A stretch of DNA of 8,873 bases. Source: Flavobacteriaceae bacterium. GTDB lineage: Bacteria > Bacteroidota > Bacteroidia > Flavobacteriales > Flavobacteriaceae. Within the stretch, counting starts at the first letter, position 1. The number at the start of each line of letters is the position of its first letter. Below the pieces are notes generated by a model. That model saw only the letters and a list, made by a program, of their open reading frames with translations. It had not been told where the DNA came from and searched no databases. The translations under genes were made by a program, and so were the position numbers. Positions 1 to 7,114 of the stretch are shown in pieces. The stretch is from contig DAOUPU010000090.1 in the NCBI GenBank assembly GCA_030625995.1, forward strand, positions 1 to 8,873, in the 5' to 3' direction.

Positions 1-2417
1 AAAAGCTAGGTATAAAAGTTGAAGCAGATCTGTTTAGAATGGTTACCAAAGGTGTTGGACCATCTATTTACAAAGAAGATGCAGAACTTGTTTCTAGTTC
101 TCAAAAATCAGAATTAGAAACCGTAAAGAAAAATTTCCTAATTAAAAAACTTGGTTTTGAAGACAGCGAAAAATTAGACGCTGCTATAAATTCTGTTATC
201 GAAATAATGGGTAGTTCTAATAAAAAGAAATACAGAGCTATTTTTTATTATTTATTGGTAAAAGAATTGGGCGCCGAATCTGCATACGAAGTGGTTGTAG
301 AAAAAGAGGTTAAGGATGTAGCTGAAAAGGAACCAAAAAAGGCAGTTAAAAAAGCTGTTACAAAAGAAACAAAGAAAGAAGTGATTAAAGAAGAAGTAAA
401 AGAAGAAGTAGTGGTTGCGGCAGAGAAGAATAAGGTACCCGCTGAAGCCAAAAAGGAAGAGAAAAAGAAACCTGTTGAATCGAAAAAGAAAGAGGACAAG
501 GAAGAAGCTCCTGTTGAATCGAAAAAGAAAGAGGACAAGGAAGAAGCTCCTGTTGAATCGAAAAAGAAAGAGGACAAGGAAGAAGCTCCTGTTGAATCGA
601 AAAAGAAAGAGGACAAGGAAGAAGCTCCTGTTGTGATCGAGGAAATCAAAGAGGAAGTTGTTGCTGAAACAAAGGTAGATCCGGAAGAATTTTTAGCCGA
701 TTTCGATTGGCAAAAATATGAAGAAGGAATTGAAGCCGTTGATGAAGAAAAATTAGTAGAGTTTGAAAAAGCTTTAGAAAATACTGTTGGATTTGTTGAA
801 GAACGTCAGGTAATTGATGGTACTGTTGTTCGATTGACCGATAGAGAAGCGATTATCGATATTAATTCAAAATCGGAAGGTGTTATTTCACTAAATGAAT
901 TCAGATATAATCCTAATCTAAAGGTAGGGGATACTGTTGAAGTAAAAGTTGATAAGCTTGAAGATAGTACTGGTCAATTGGTTTTGTCGCATAGAAAAGC
1001 TAGAGTAATTAAAGCTTGGGATAGAGTTAATAAAGCACACGAGACACAAGAAATTGTTACGGGCTATGTGAAGTGTAGAACAAAAGGAGGAATGATTGTT
1101 GATGTTTTTGGAATTGAAGCATTCTTACCAGGTTCACAAATTGACGTTAAACCAATTAGAGATTACGATCAGTTCGTTGATAAAAACATGGAATTCAAAG
1201 TTGTGAAAATTAATCATGAGTTTAAAAACATTGTTGTTTCTCACAAAGCACTTATCGAAGCTGATTTAGCAGAACAGAAAAAAGAAATTATCGGTCAATT
1301 AGAAAAAGGTCAGGTACTTGAGGGTATTGTTAAGAACATAACTTCTTATGGTGTATTTGTTGATCTTGGAGGAGTAGATGGATTAGTTCATATTACCGAC
1401 CTATCTTGGAGTAGAATAAATCACCCAAGTGAGATTGTTGAGCTTGATCAAAAATTAAACGTTGTAATTTTAGATTTTGACGATGAGAAAACTAGAATCC
1501 AATTAGGATTAAAACAATTAAGCAAACATCCTTGGGATGCTTTAGATGAAAATTTAAAAATTGGAGATAAAGTAAAAGGTAAGGTTGCAATTATTGCAGA
1601 TTACGGTGCTTTTATTGAAGTTAGCAAAGGTGTTGAAGGATTGATTCACGTTTCTGAAATGTCCTGGTCAACGCATTTACGTTCTGCTCAGGATTTTGTT
1701 AAAGTTGGCGATGAAATAGAAGCGGTTATCCTGACATTAAATCGTGACGAGAGAAAAATGTCACTAGGGATCAAACAGTTACAACCAGATCCATGGACAG
1801 ATATTACTACTAAATACCCTGTTGGATCTAAACATACTGGTACAGTACGAAATTATACCAATTTTGGTGTATTTGTTGAATTAGAAGAGGGAATTGACGG
1901 ATTGGTTTATATTTCCGATTTATCTTGGACTAAAAAAGTAAAACATCCATCTGATTTTGTAAAAGTTGGCGATTCCTTGGATGTCGAAGTTCTTGAGTTA
2001 GATGTAGAAGGACGTAAATTAAACTTAGGTCATAAGCAGACTACTGAAAACCCTTGGGATAAACATGAAGAAATTTATCAAATTAACTCTGTACACAGTG
2101 GTACTGTAAAAGAAATAACTGATAAAGGTGCGATTGTTACTTTTGAAGATGGTGTGGAAGCTTTTGTTCCCGGACGTCATATGGATAAAGAAGATAAAAC
2201 TAAAATCGCAAAAGGGGAAACTCTCGATTTCAAAGTTTTAGAATTTAATAAGGAGTACAGAAGATTGGTGGTATCGCACTCATCAATATTCAAAGCTCAG
2301 GAAGAAAAGAATATAAAAGCCGCACAGAAAAAAGCAGATTCTGCTGAAAAAACTACGCTGGGTGATATTTCTGGTCTTGCAGATCTAAAAAAACAAATGG
2401 AATCGAAGGGTAAATAA
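1..2417 (+). CDS. rpsA: DUF2853 domain fused through a K/E-rich linker to ribosomal protein S1 (5'-partial)
   Basis: S1 binds mRNA on the 30S subunit and helps initiation, which matters in a phylum that largely lacks Shine-Dalgarno pairing. The frame is open to the left edge: codons from nt 3 read KLGIKVEADLFR before the Met at nt 39, so the true start lies upstream and that Met is internal. Numbering from it, residues 1-84 match the DUF2853 family (GVGPSIY, KKNFLIKKLG, KYRAIFYYLLVK). Residues ~85-212 are a Lys/Glu linker with four identical 13-residue repeats (145-196). The usual Bacteroidota S1 N-terminus (FDW at 222-224) follows. Six S1 OB-folds lie at about 256-321, 337-405, 424-494, 509-581, 596-667 and 683-749, with GVFVDLGGVDGLVHITDLSW in the third. 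The fourth and fifth have matching motifs; the first, second and sixth are more divergent, as is normal for S1. A charged tail ends in a TAA stop. The S1 identity is secure; the fusion is read from one uninterrupted frame. Confidence 0.93.
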   Translation, partial: KLGIKVEADLFRMVTKGVGPSIYKEDAELVSSSQKSELETVKKNFLIKKLGFEDSEKLDAAINSVIEIMGSSNKKKYRAIFYYLLVKELGAESAYEVVVEKEVKDVAEKEPKKAVKKAVTKETKKEVIKEEVKEEVVVAAEKNKVPAEAKKEEKKKPVESKKKEDKEEAPVESKKKEDKEEAPVESKKKEDKEEAPVESKKKEDKEEAPVVIEEIKEEVVAETKVDPEEFLADFDWQKYEEGIEAVDEEKLVEFEKALENTVGFVEERQVIDGTVVRLTDREAIIDINSKSEGVISLNEFRYNPNLKVGDTVEVKVDKLEDSTGQLVLSHRKARVIKAWDRVNKAHETQEIVTGYVKCRTKGGMIVDVFGIEAFLPGSQIDVKPIRDYDQFVDKNMEFKVVKINHEFKNIVVSHKALIEADLAEQKKEIIGQLEKGQVLEGIVKNITSYGVFVDLGGVDGLVHITDLSWSRINHPSEIVELDQKLNVVILDFDDEKTRIQLGLKQLSKHPWDALDENLKIGDKVKGKVAIIADYGAFIEVSKGVEGLIHVSEMSWSTHLRSAQDFVKVGDEIEAVILTLNRDERKMSLGIKQLQPDPWTDITTKYPVGSKHTGTVRNYTNFGVFVELEEGIDGLVYISDLSWTKKVKHPSDFVKVGDSLDVEVLELDVEGRKLNLGHKQTTENPWDKHEEIYQINSVHSGTVKEITDKGAIVTFEDGVEAFVPGRHMDKEDKTKIAKGETLDFKVLEFNKEYRRLVVSHSSIFKAQEEKNIKAAQKKADSAEKTTLGDISGLADLKKQMESKGK
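471..633 (+). repeat. In-frame 39-bp tandem repeat (4 identical copies plus 7 nt)
   Basis: Four copies at 471-509, 510-548, 549-587 and 588-626 are identical base for base. The first 7 nt of a fifth copy (CCTGTTG) follow before the sequence diverges. Each unit encodes PVESKKKEDKEEA, so a change in copy number adds or removes 13 residues of the linker without shifting frame. Perfect DNA identity, including third codon positions, points to recent expansion or homogenisation. The repeats also create long but non-coding open frames in other frames and on the opposite strand. Confidence 0.97.
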
Positions 2418-2439
2418 GCCTGATATTTCTTGAAATTTT

Positions 2440-2478
2440 AAACCGTCTCCCTTTGTGGTGACGGTTTTTTTTGTTTTT
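2440..2478 (+). terminator. Rho-independent terminator after rpsA
   Basis: AAACCGTC (2440-2447) pairs with GACGGTTT (2460-2467). Past a T-T mismatch, CC (2449-2450) can also pair with GG (2457-2458). A T-tract runs from 2465 to 2472 and is followed by GTTTTT. It lies 23 nt after the rpsA stop codon and separates that gene from the glmM promoter. Confidence 0.88.
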
Positions 2479-2550
2479 ATTTATAATTATATTAAGAACA
2501 TTTGATAGTTCAGGTAGGAGTACCTAATTGGAATCTTTAGGAAAATCAAA

Positions 2551-2583
2551 TTGGTTATCTTTCCTTGGAAAAAAGTATCTTTG
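2551..2583 (+). promoter_or_regulatory. Bacteroidota-type promoter of the glmM unit
   Basis: TATCTTTG at 2576-2583 matches the TAnnTTTG -7 consensus exactly. TTG at 2551-2553 serves as the -33 element with a 22-nt spacer, within the range known for flavobacterial promoters. Transcription would begin near 2590, giving a leader of only about 13 nt before the ATG at 2603. No Shine-Dalgarno sequence is present. A 6-bp inverted repeat (AGGAAA 2539-2544 / TTTCCT 2560-2565) flanks the -33 element; its meaning is unknown. Confidence 0.7.
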
Positions 2584-2602
2584 TGGCAAATAAAAAATCG
2601 TT

Positions 2603-3994
2603 ATGACTTTAATAAAATCAATCTCTGGAATAAGAGGGACAATAGGGGGTAAAACTGGTGATAATTTAACACCACTGGACGCTGTAAAATTTGCATCAGC
2701 CTATGGAACTTGGTTAATACAAAGAAACCCGAAGGCAGAAAAGATGATTGTTGTTATAGGAAGAGATGCCCGTATTTCTGGTAAAATGATAAGTTCTTTA
2801 GTTGCAAATACGCTGGTTGGTCTTGGAATTGATGTGATCGATCTTGGGCTTTCAACAACACCTACGGTGGAGATTGCAGTTCCATTGGAAAAAGCCAATG
2901 GAGGAATTATAATTACGGCTTCACATAATCCCAAACAATGGAATGCACTTAAATTATTAAATGAAAAAGGTGAATTTTTAAATGGAGCTGATGGGGCTAA
3001 AATATTGGAGATTGCAGAAAGTGGTAATTTAACTTTTGAAGAAGTCGATAACCTGGGAATTTACAAAAAGAAGAAAAATTTTATGGATCGTCATATTGAC
3101 GAAGTATTAAGTTTAGAACTGGTTGATATAGACGCAATCAGATCTGCTAATTTTAAAGTTGTTGTAGACGCGGTAAATTCCACCGGTGGAATTGTGATTC
3201 CGGAACTCTTAGACAGATTAGGAGTAAATTGTGTAAAATTGTATTGTGAGCCTAACGGAGAGTTCCCACATAATCCGGAACCATTAAAAGAGCACCTTGG
3301 TGATATTTCTGCATTGGTAGTGAAGGAAGAGGCTGATTTTGGTATTGTTGTAGACCCTGATGTTGATAGACTGGCCTTAGTATGTGAAGATGGTTCTATC
3401 TTTGGAGAAGAGTATACCTTAGTGGCCTGTGCGGATTATGTATTGTCTCAAAACCCGGGAAATACTGTATCTAATTTATCTTCATCGAGAGCATTGAGAG
3501 ACATAACTCGTAAACATGGTGGAAATTATGAAGCAAGTGCTGTTGGAGAAGTGAATGTAGTGGAATTAATGAAAAAGAATAATGCCATAATAGGAGGAGA
3601 AGGAAATGGAGGGATTATCTATCCGACTTCTCATTATGGTCGTGATTCTCTCGTAGGTGTTGCCCTATTTTTGACACAATTGGCGAAGCTTGAAATATCG
3701 TGTAAAGCACTTAGAGATAGTTATCCAAGTTATTTTATGAGTAAAAATAAGATTGAGTTGACCCCTCAAATTGATGTGGATAAAATATTAAATAAAATGG
3801 CAGCTAAATATCAAGAGGAGGAAGTATCTACTATTGATGGAGTTAAGATCGATTTTGAAATGGAGTGGGTGCATTTAAGAAAATCCAATACAGAACCAAT
3901 CATTCGTGTTTATACAGAAAGCACCTCTCAGATGAATGCAGATAATTTAGCAGAAAGAATTATGCATGAAATAAATGAAATAGCAGACATTTAA
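2603..3994 (+). CDS. glmM: Phosphoglucosamine mutase (GlmM-type phosphohexomutase)
   Basis: This 463-residue cytosolic enzyme is a full-length member of the alpha-D-phosphohexomutase family. The expected reaction is glucosamine-6-phosphate to glucosamine-1-phosphate, on the way to UDP-GlcNAc for peptidoglycan and lipid A. All four family signatures are present. The phosphoserine loop is TASHNP at 105-110, with catalytic Ser107. The metal-binding loop is DPDVDR at 251-256. The sugar-specificity loop is GGEGNGG at 331-337. The phosphate-binding loop is RKSNTEP at 426-432. The start is fixed by MTLIKSISGIRGT, a normal family N-terminus, and by the promoter just upstream. It is the first gene of a three-gene unit; the next gene begins one base after its stop. 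The sequence alone does not fully exclude phosphomannomutase or phosphoglucomutase activity. Confidence 0.9.
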   Translation: MTLIKSISGIRGTIGGKTGDNLTPLDAVKFASAYGTWLIQRNPKAEKMIVVIGRDARISGKMISSLVANTLVGLGIDVIDLGLSTTPTVEIAVPLEKANGGIIITASHNPKQWNALKLLNEKGEFLNGADGAKILEIAESGNLTFEEVDNLGIYKKKKNFMDRHIDEVLSLELVDIDAIRSANFKVVVDAVNSTGGIVIPELLDRLGVNCVKLYCEPNGEFPHNPEPLKEHLGDISALVVKEEADFGIVVDPDVDRLALVCEDGSIFGEEYTLVACADYVLSQNPGNTVSNLSSSRALRDITRKHGGNYEASAVGEVNVVELMKKNNAIIGGEGNGGIIYPTSHYGRDSLVGVALFLTQLAKLEISCKALRDSYPSYFMSKNKIELTPQIDVDKILNKMAAKYQEEEVSTIDGVKIDFEMEWVHLRKSNTEPIIRVYTESTSQMNADNLAERIMHEINEIADI

Positions 3995-3995
3995 T

Positions 3996-5465
3996 ATGAA
4001 CTTAGAACAACATTTTAAAAAATTCAGAAAGAACATAGTAGGTATTGAACAAACATTTCAATCTCCCTTTGGAAGAAAGAAAATTGTTTATGCAGATTGG
4101 ACTGCAAGTGGGAGGTTATATCTTCCAATAGAAGAAAAAATGTTAAATAACTTTGGTCCCTATGTTGCTAACACCCATACAGAAACAACATTTTCCGGTT
4201 CGACAATGACCTTAGCCTATCATGAAGCCAGAAAAATAATAAAAAAACACGTAAATGCGAAGGAGGATTGTGTACTGATTACCGAGGGAACTGGTATGAC
4301 CGGTGTAATTAATAAATTTCAACGTATTCTCGGATTAAAAATTTCTGAAAATCTGAGAGAATTGGCAGCTGCGATTCCTGATGATCAAAGACCGGTAGTA
4401 TTCATTACACATATGGAACATCACTCCAACCAGACATCTTGGTTGGAAACAATTGCTGATGTTGAAATTATTCCGTTTGACGAAAGAGGGTTGGTAGATT
4501 ATGATAGTTTGCAAGGACTGCTGGATAAATACAAGAACAAAACCATGAAGATTGCCTCGGTAACAGCATGTTCTAATGTTACGGGGATACAAACGGATTA
4601 TCATAGAATTGCCAAAATAATGCATCAAAATTCGGGAGTATGTTTTGTTGATTTTGCATGTTCGGCACCCTATGTAAAAATTGATATGTACCCGGAGGAC
4701 AAAGAAGCTTATTTGGATGCTATCTTTTTTTCGCCACATAAATTTCTGGGAGGGCCTGGAACTTCGGGTGTTTTAATTTTCAATAAAGATCTTTATCACA
4801 ATATGATTCCGGACAATCCCGGAGGAGGAACGGTAAATTGGACAAACCCCTGGGGTGAACATAGATACCTTGATGATATTGAAACACGCGAAGACGGTGG
4901 AACACCAGGATTTTTACAAACAATTAAGATTGCTTTGACAATAAGGTTGAAGGAGGAAATGGGAATCGAAAATATTCACAATCGAGAAGAAGAGATCAAC
5001 AAGCACATATTTAAAGAATTAAAATCCATTGATAACTTAGTGCTATTAGCAAAACGACATGAAAACAGATTGGGTGTTTTTTCTTTTTATATAGAGGACA
5101 TGCATTATAACCTGGGTGTAAAGATTTTGAACGATCGGTTTGGTATTCAAACAAGAGGGGGTTGTTCCTGTGCCGGAACCTATGGGCACTTTTTACTGCA
5201 TGTTGATCAGCAGGAATCCAGTGATTTGATTAAAAAAATTGATGAAGGCTGTTTAATAGAAAGACCGGGATGGATCAGGATGTCCATACATCCAACAAGT
5301 ACAAATGAGGAGGTTGCTTTTATATGTGATAGTATAAGAGAGTTAGCGGAGAATATTGAAAGTTGGAAAAATGATTATCAATACAACGCTCAAACTAACG
5401 AATTCGTCCATAAATCGGATCATAAATATGAAAAAGAACTTGTTAAGAGCTGGTTTAAAAAATGA
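3996..5465 (+). CDS. Class V aminotransferase-fold PLP enzyme (cysteine-desulfurase-like)
   Basis: This 489-residue soluble protein has the fold-type I PLP enzyme layout of class V. The PLP-anchoring Lys is K249 in SPHKFLGGPGT. D219 in VDFACSAP is in the position that contacts the pyridine nitrogen, and the EHHSN stretch at 141-145 would stack on the cofactor. A C-terminal loop, RGGCSCAGTYGH (387-398), puts Cys390 and Cys392 where cysteine desulfurases carry the persulfide-forming Cys. The protein is longer than IscS or SufS and its motifs differ from both, so I give no gene symbol. The product could be a desulfurase, a lyase or an unrelated PLP enzyme. It starts one base after the glmM stop and ends with an ATGA overlap into the next gene, so it is almost certainly co-transcribed with both. 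Confidence 0.85.
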   Translation: MNLEQHFKKFRKNIVGIEQTFQSPFGRKKIVYADWTASGRLYLPIEEKMLNNFGPYVANTHTETTFSGSTMTLAYHEARKIIKKHVNAKEDCVLITEGTGMTGVINKFQRILGLKISENLRELAAAIPDDQRPVVFITHMEHHSNQTSWLETIADVEIIPFDERGLVDYDSLQGLLDKYKNKTMKIASVTACSNVTGIQTDYHRIAKIMHQNSGVCFVDFACSAPYVKIDMYPEDKEAYLDAIFFSPHKFLGGPGTSGVLIFNKDLYHNMIPDNPGGGTVNWTNPWGEHRYLDDIETREDGGTPGFLQTIKIALTIRLKEEMGIENIHNREEEINKHIFKELKSIDNLVLLAKRHENRLGVFSFYIEDMHYNLGVKILNDRFGIQTRGGCSCAGTYGHFLLHVDQQESSDLIKKIDEGCLIERPGWIRMSIHPTSTNEEVAFICDSIRELAENIESWKNDYQYNAQTNEFVHKSDHKYEKELVKSWFKK

Positions 5466-6007
5466 ATATTTACGTAGCACTTCTGAGAGGTATCAACGTT
5501 GGGGGATCGAATAAGATTTTAATGGCTGACCTGAAGGCTTTATTTATAACTTTGAACTTTCCTGATCCTACAACCTATTTACAAAGTGGAAATGTGGTAT
5601 TCTCAACAATACGTGAGGATATTTCTTCAATTGAAATTGAGTTAAAGTTAAAAATTCTTGAGGTATTTGGTTGTGATATTGAGGTTTTCGTATTATCTGC
5701 CGGTTCTTTTAGAGATGTATATAAAAATAACCAATTCATCCAGGATAAGTGTTTGGATACCAAAAAGATGTATGTCGTTTTTCTAAAAGAGAATCCAGAT
5801 CCTGATAAGTTTGATCTGATAAAAAACAACCCGAATTTTCAAGAAAAAATGATATTGTTAAACAAGGCTATTTATATGTATTATGTCAATGGCGCTGGAA
5901 GAACCAAGGTTACCAATAATTATTTTGAAAACAAGTTAAAGCTAAAGGCAACCTCCAGAAACTGGAATACGGTTACTAACCTTAATCGATTAATAGGAGG
6001 ATCTTAA
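5462..6007 (+). CDS. DUF1697 family protein
   Basis: The 181-residue length is typical of DUF1697. Family landmarks are RGINVGG at 9-15, YLQSGNVVF at 39-47 and the C-terminal ATSRNWNTVTNL at 163-174. There is no signal peptide or membrane segment, so it is probably cytosolic. Its function is not established. The ATG overlaps the stop of the PLP-enzyme gene in an ATGA, which suggests translational coupling; it is the last gene of the glmM unit. It ends 28 bp before the stop of the convergent acyltransferase gene. Confidence 0.88.
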   Translation: MNIYVALLRGINVGGSNKILMADLKALFITLNFPDPTTYLQSGNVVFSTIREDISSIEIELKLKILEVFGCDIEVFVLSAGSFRDVYKNNQFIQDKCLDTKKMYVVFLKENPDPDKFDLIKNNPNFQEKMILLNKAIYMYYVNGAGRTKVTNNYFENKLKLKATSRNWNTVTNLNRLIGGS

Positions 6008-6023
6008 TTTTTTTTCATTTATT

Positions 6024-6080
6024 AGTCTTCAGTCTTCAGTCTCTTCTCTTTTCTCTTTGTTCTTTTCTCTTTATTCTTTT
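6024..6080. repeat. Low-complexity pyrimidine tract with AGTCTTC direct repeats
   Basis: On the plus strand, AGTCTTC occurs twice in tandem (6024-6030, 6031-6037) and is followed by AGTCT. An almost pure C/T tract of TCTCTTTT-like units then continues into the palindrome at 6085. On the minus strand it encodes the last, very basic residues of the acyltransferase (KRKEQREKRRD). It is simple sequence rather than conserved coding sequence. Confidence 0.75.
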
Positions 6081-7004
6081 TTTCCCTGCCTTGCCGGCAG
6101 GCAGGTTTGATCTTTTTTCTTTTATCTCCTCCTTCCCCATATGTTTGAACCTGTTATGTGTCCAAAAATAGTATTCCGGGTTTGCTCTTATTTGTTTTTC
6201 TAACACTTCTAAGAACATATCCGTTATCTGATAATCCGTAAACTCTTTAGGGTTTTTAGCCAGTTCAATAATTTTAGACCTGTAATAACCTCGTTTAACG
6301 AGATCAGTTTTTAAATAAACTATGGGATAGTCAAATCTTTTTGACAGCATTTCAGGGCCAGTGATTATCGGGACTCTTATACCCATAAAATTATTCCAGT
6401 AATATGTTTTTTTTAATTGCGGAGATTGATCGCATAAAAAAGCATAAATAGCATTTTTATTTTCATCTGCATTTGTTTGCATTAGAGCTATAAATTCATT
6501 GGTAGGAACAAAATTCGCACCAAATTTACTTCTCGAGCTTCTTATTTTTTTGTCAAAATACTTATTACCAATTTTTGTATAGGCGCCGTAGGCTGTGCTG
6601 TCAATCAACTGATCCATCAGATAAGGAACCCATTCCCAATTTGCATGATGAGATGAAGTTACAATTATACTCTTATTATCATTGAGATAATTATTGACAA
6701 GTTCCGGGTTTTCGATAATAATTCGTTTGGCAATTTCTTTTTTAGTAATACTGAATGATTTTATCATTTCCATAAAAACATCTATAAAATGATGAAATGA
6801 TTTTTTTTCAATTTTTAATAATTCTTCTGCAGATTTTTCTGGAAAGGACAATTTTAAATTAAACCTCACTACTTTTTTTCGGTAACCAATAATATCATAG
6901 AGAAGAATATAAATGATATCTGATATAAAATATAAAACGCGTAGAGGTAAAATGGAGAGAAACCAAATCAATGGATATGTCAGAATGTAAATAATTAATT
7001 GCAT
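6036..7004 (-). CDS. LpxL/HtrB-family lipid acyltransferase, copy 2 (with a repeat-derived C-terminal tail)
   Basis: This inner-membrane acyltransferase of the lysophospholipid/lipid A acyltransferase family probably transfers a secondary acyl chain to lipid A or a related lipid. I chose the ATG at 7004 (MQLIIYILTYPLIW), giving 322 residues, because the paralogue begins with the same MQL and a conserved promoter block lies just upstream. An in-frame ATG at 7061 would add 19 residues. A hydrophobic segment covers about residues 2-38. The HX4E catalytic motif is SSHHANWEW, with His119 and Glu124. The conserved block through HMGKE ends at about 292. The last 30 residues, including LPAGKAG and a Lys/Arg-rich end, have no match in the paralogue and come from the palindrome and purine tract. 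Hand alignment of the first ~170 residues shows roughly five in six identical to the neighbouring copy. Confidence 0.85.
   Translation of the reverse strand: MQLIIYILTYPLIWFLSILPLRVLYFISDIIYILLYDIIGYRKKVVRFNLKLSFPEKSAEELLKIEKKSFHHFIDVFMEMIKSFSITKKEIAKRIIIENPELVNNYLNDNKSIIVTSSHHANWEWVPYLMDQLIDSTAYGAYTKIGNKYFDKKIRSSRSKFGANFVPTNEFIALMQTNADENKNAIYAFLCDQSPQLKKTYYWNNFMGIRVPIITGPEMLSKRFDYPIVYLKTDLVKRGYYRSKIIELAKNPKEFTDYQITDMFLEVLEKQIRANPEYYFWTHNRFKHMGKEEIKEKRSNLPAGKAGKKRIKRKEQREKRRD
6085..6105. repeat. GC-rich near-perfect palindrome inside the acyltransferase 3' end
   Basis: CCTGCC (6085-6090) pairs with GGCAGG (6100-6105), and the core TGCCGGCA (6092-6099) is itself palindromic, leaving one bulged T at 6091. 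It is strikingly GC-rich in an AT-rich neighbourhood. On the minus strand it encodes LPAGKAG. From general knowledge, similar CTGCCGGCAGGCAGG elements and LPAG-type peptides recur in Bacteroidota genomes. On the plus strand it is followed by a T-rich run (6106-6124), so it might also end transcription of the glmM unit, 78 bp after that unit's last stop. Confidence 0.8.
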
Positions 7005-7021
7005 TGTTTTATTAAATTTTA

Positions 7022-7052
7022 TAAATATCTCACATAATTTTTTGTAAAACAA
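7022..7052 (-). promoter_or_regulatory. Candidate promoter of acyltransferase copy 2
   Basis: On the minus strand, TTG (7052-7050), a 20-nt spacer and GATATTTA (7029-7022) lie 17 nt before the ATG at 7004. The -7 box differs from TAnnTTTG at two positions, so it is weak alone. What supports it is conservation: the same GATATTT block sits at nearly the same distance ahead of the paralogue. If it is real, the upstream ATG at 7061 cannot be the start used by this promoter. Confidence 0.45.
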
Positions 7053-7114
7053 TCTTGGCATCAGAAGTCGCTCAACCTACCTTTGTTTACGGTAAGGAAG
7101 AATCTAATGGACTC

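Noticed and set aside
39..41. ATG at 39 as the start codon of the S1 fusion gene
   Set aside because: The same frame is open to the left edge and the upstream codons (KLGIKVEADLFR) continue the DUF2853 match, so this Met is internal.
471..633. CRISPR array
   Set aside because: The 39-bp units are directly adjacent with no spacers, are in frame, and encode a continuous protein linker.
415..636. Open frame of 73 codons on the plus strand, Arg/Lys-rich
   Set aside because: It is another frame of the same 39-bp repeat and purine-rich linker, with no independent start signal or recognisable domain.
248..649. Open frame of 133 codons on the minus strand, Ser/Phe-rich with a 13-residue repeat
   Set aside because: It lies wholly inside the DUF2853-S1 gene, and its repeat is only the antisense reading of the 39-bp array, whose length (a multiple of three) keeps every frame open.
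4335..4739. Minus-strand open frame of 134 codons opposite the PLP-enzyme gene
   Set aside because: It overlaps a clearly coding gene, shows no family features, and has a Cys/Ile/Arg-rich composition typical of antisense shadows.
7076..7097. Inverted repeat CCTACC/GGTAAGG between the two acyltransferase genes
   Set aside because: It has a bulge and a 9-nt loop, and no T-tract follows on the minus strand, so it does not qualify as a terminator; it is probably chance.
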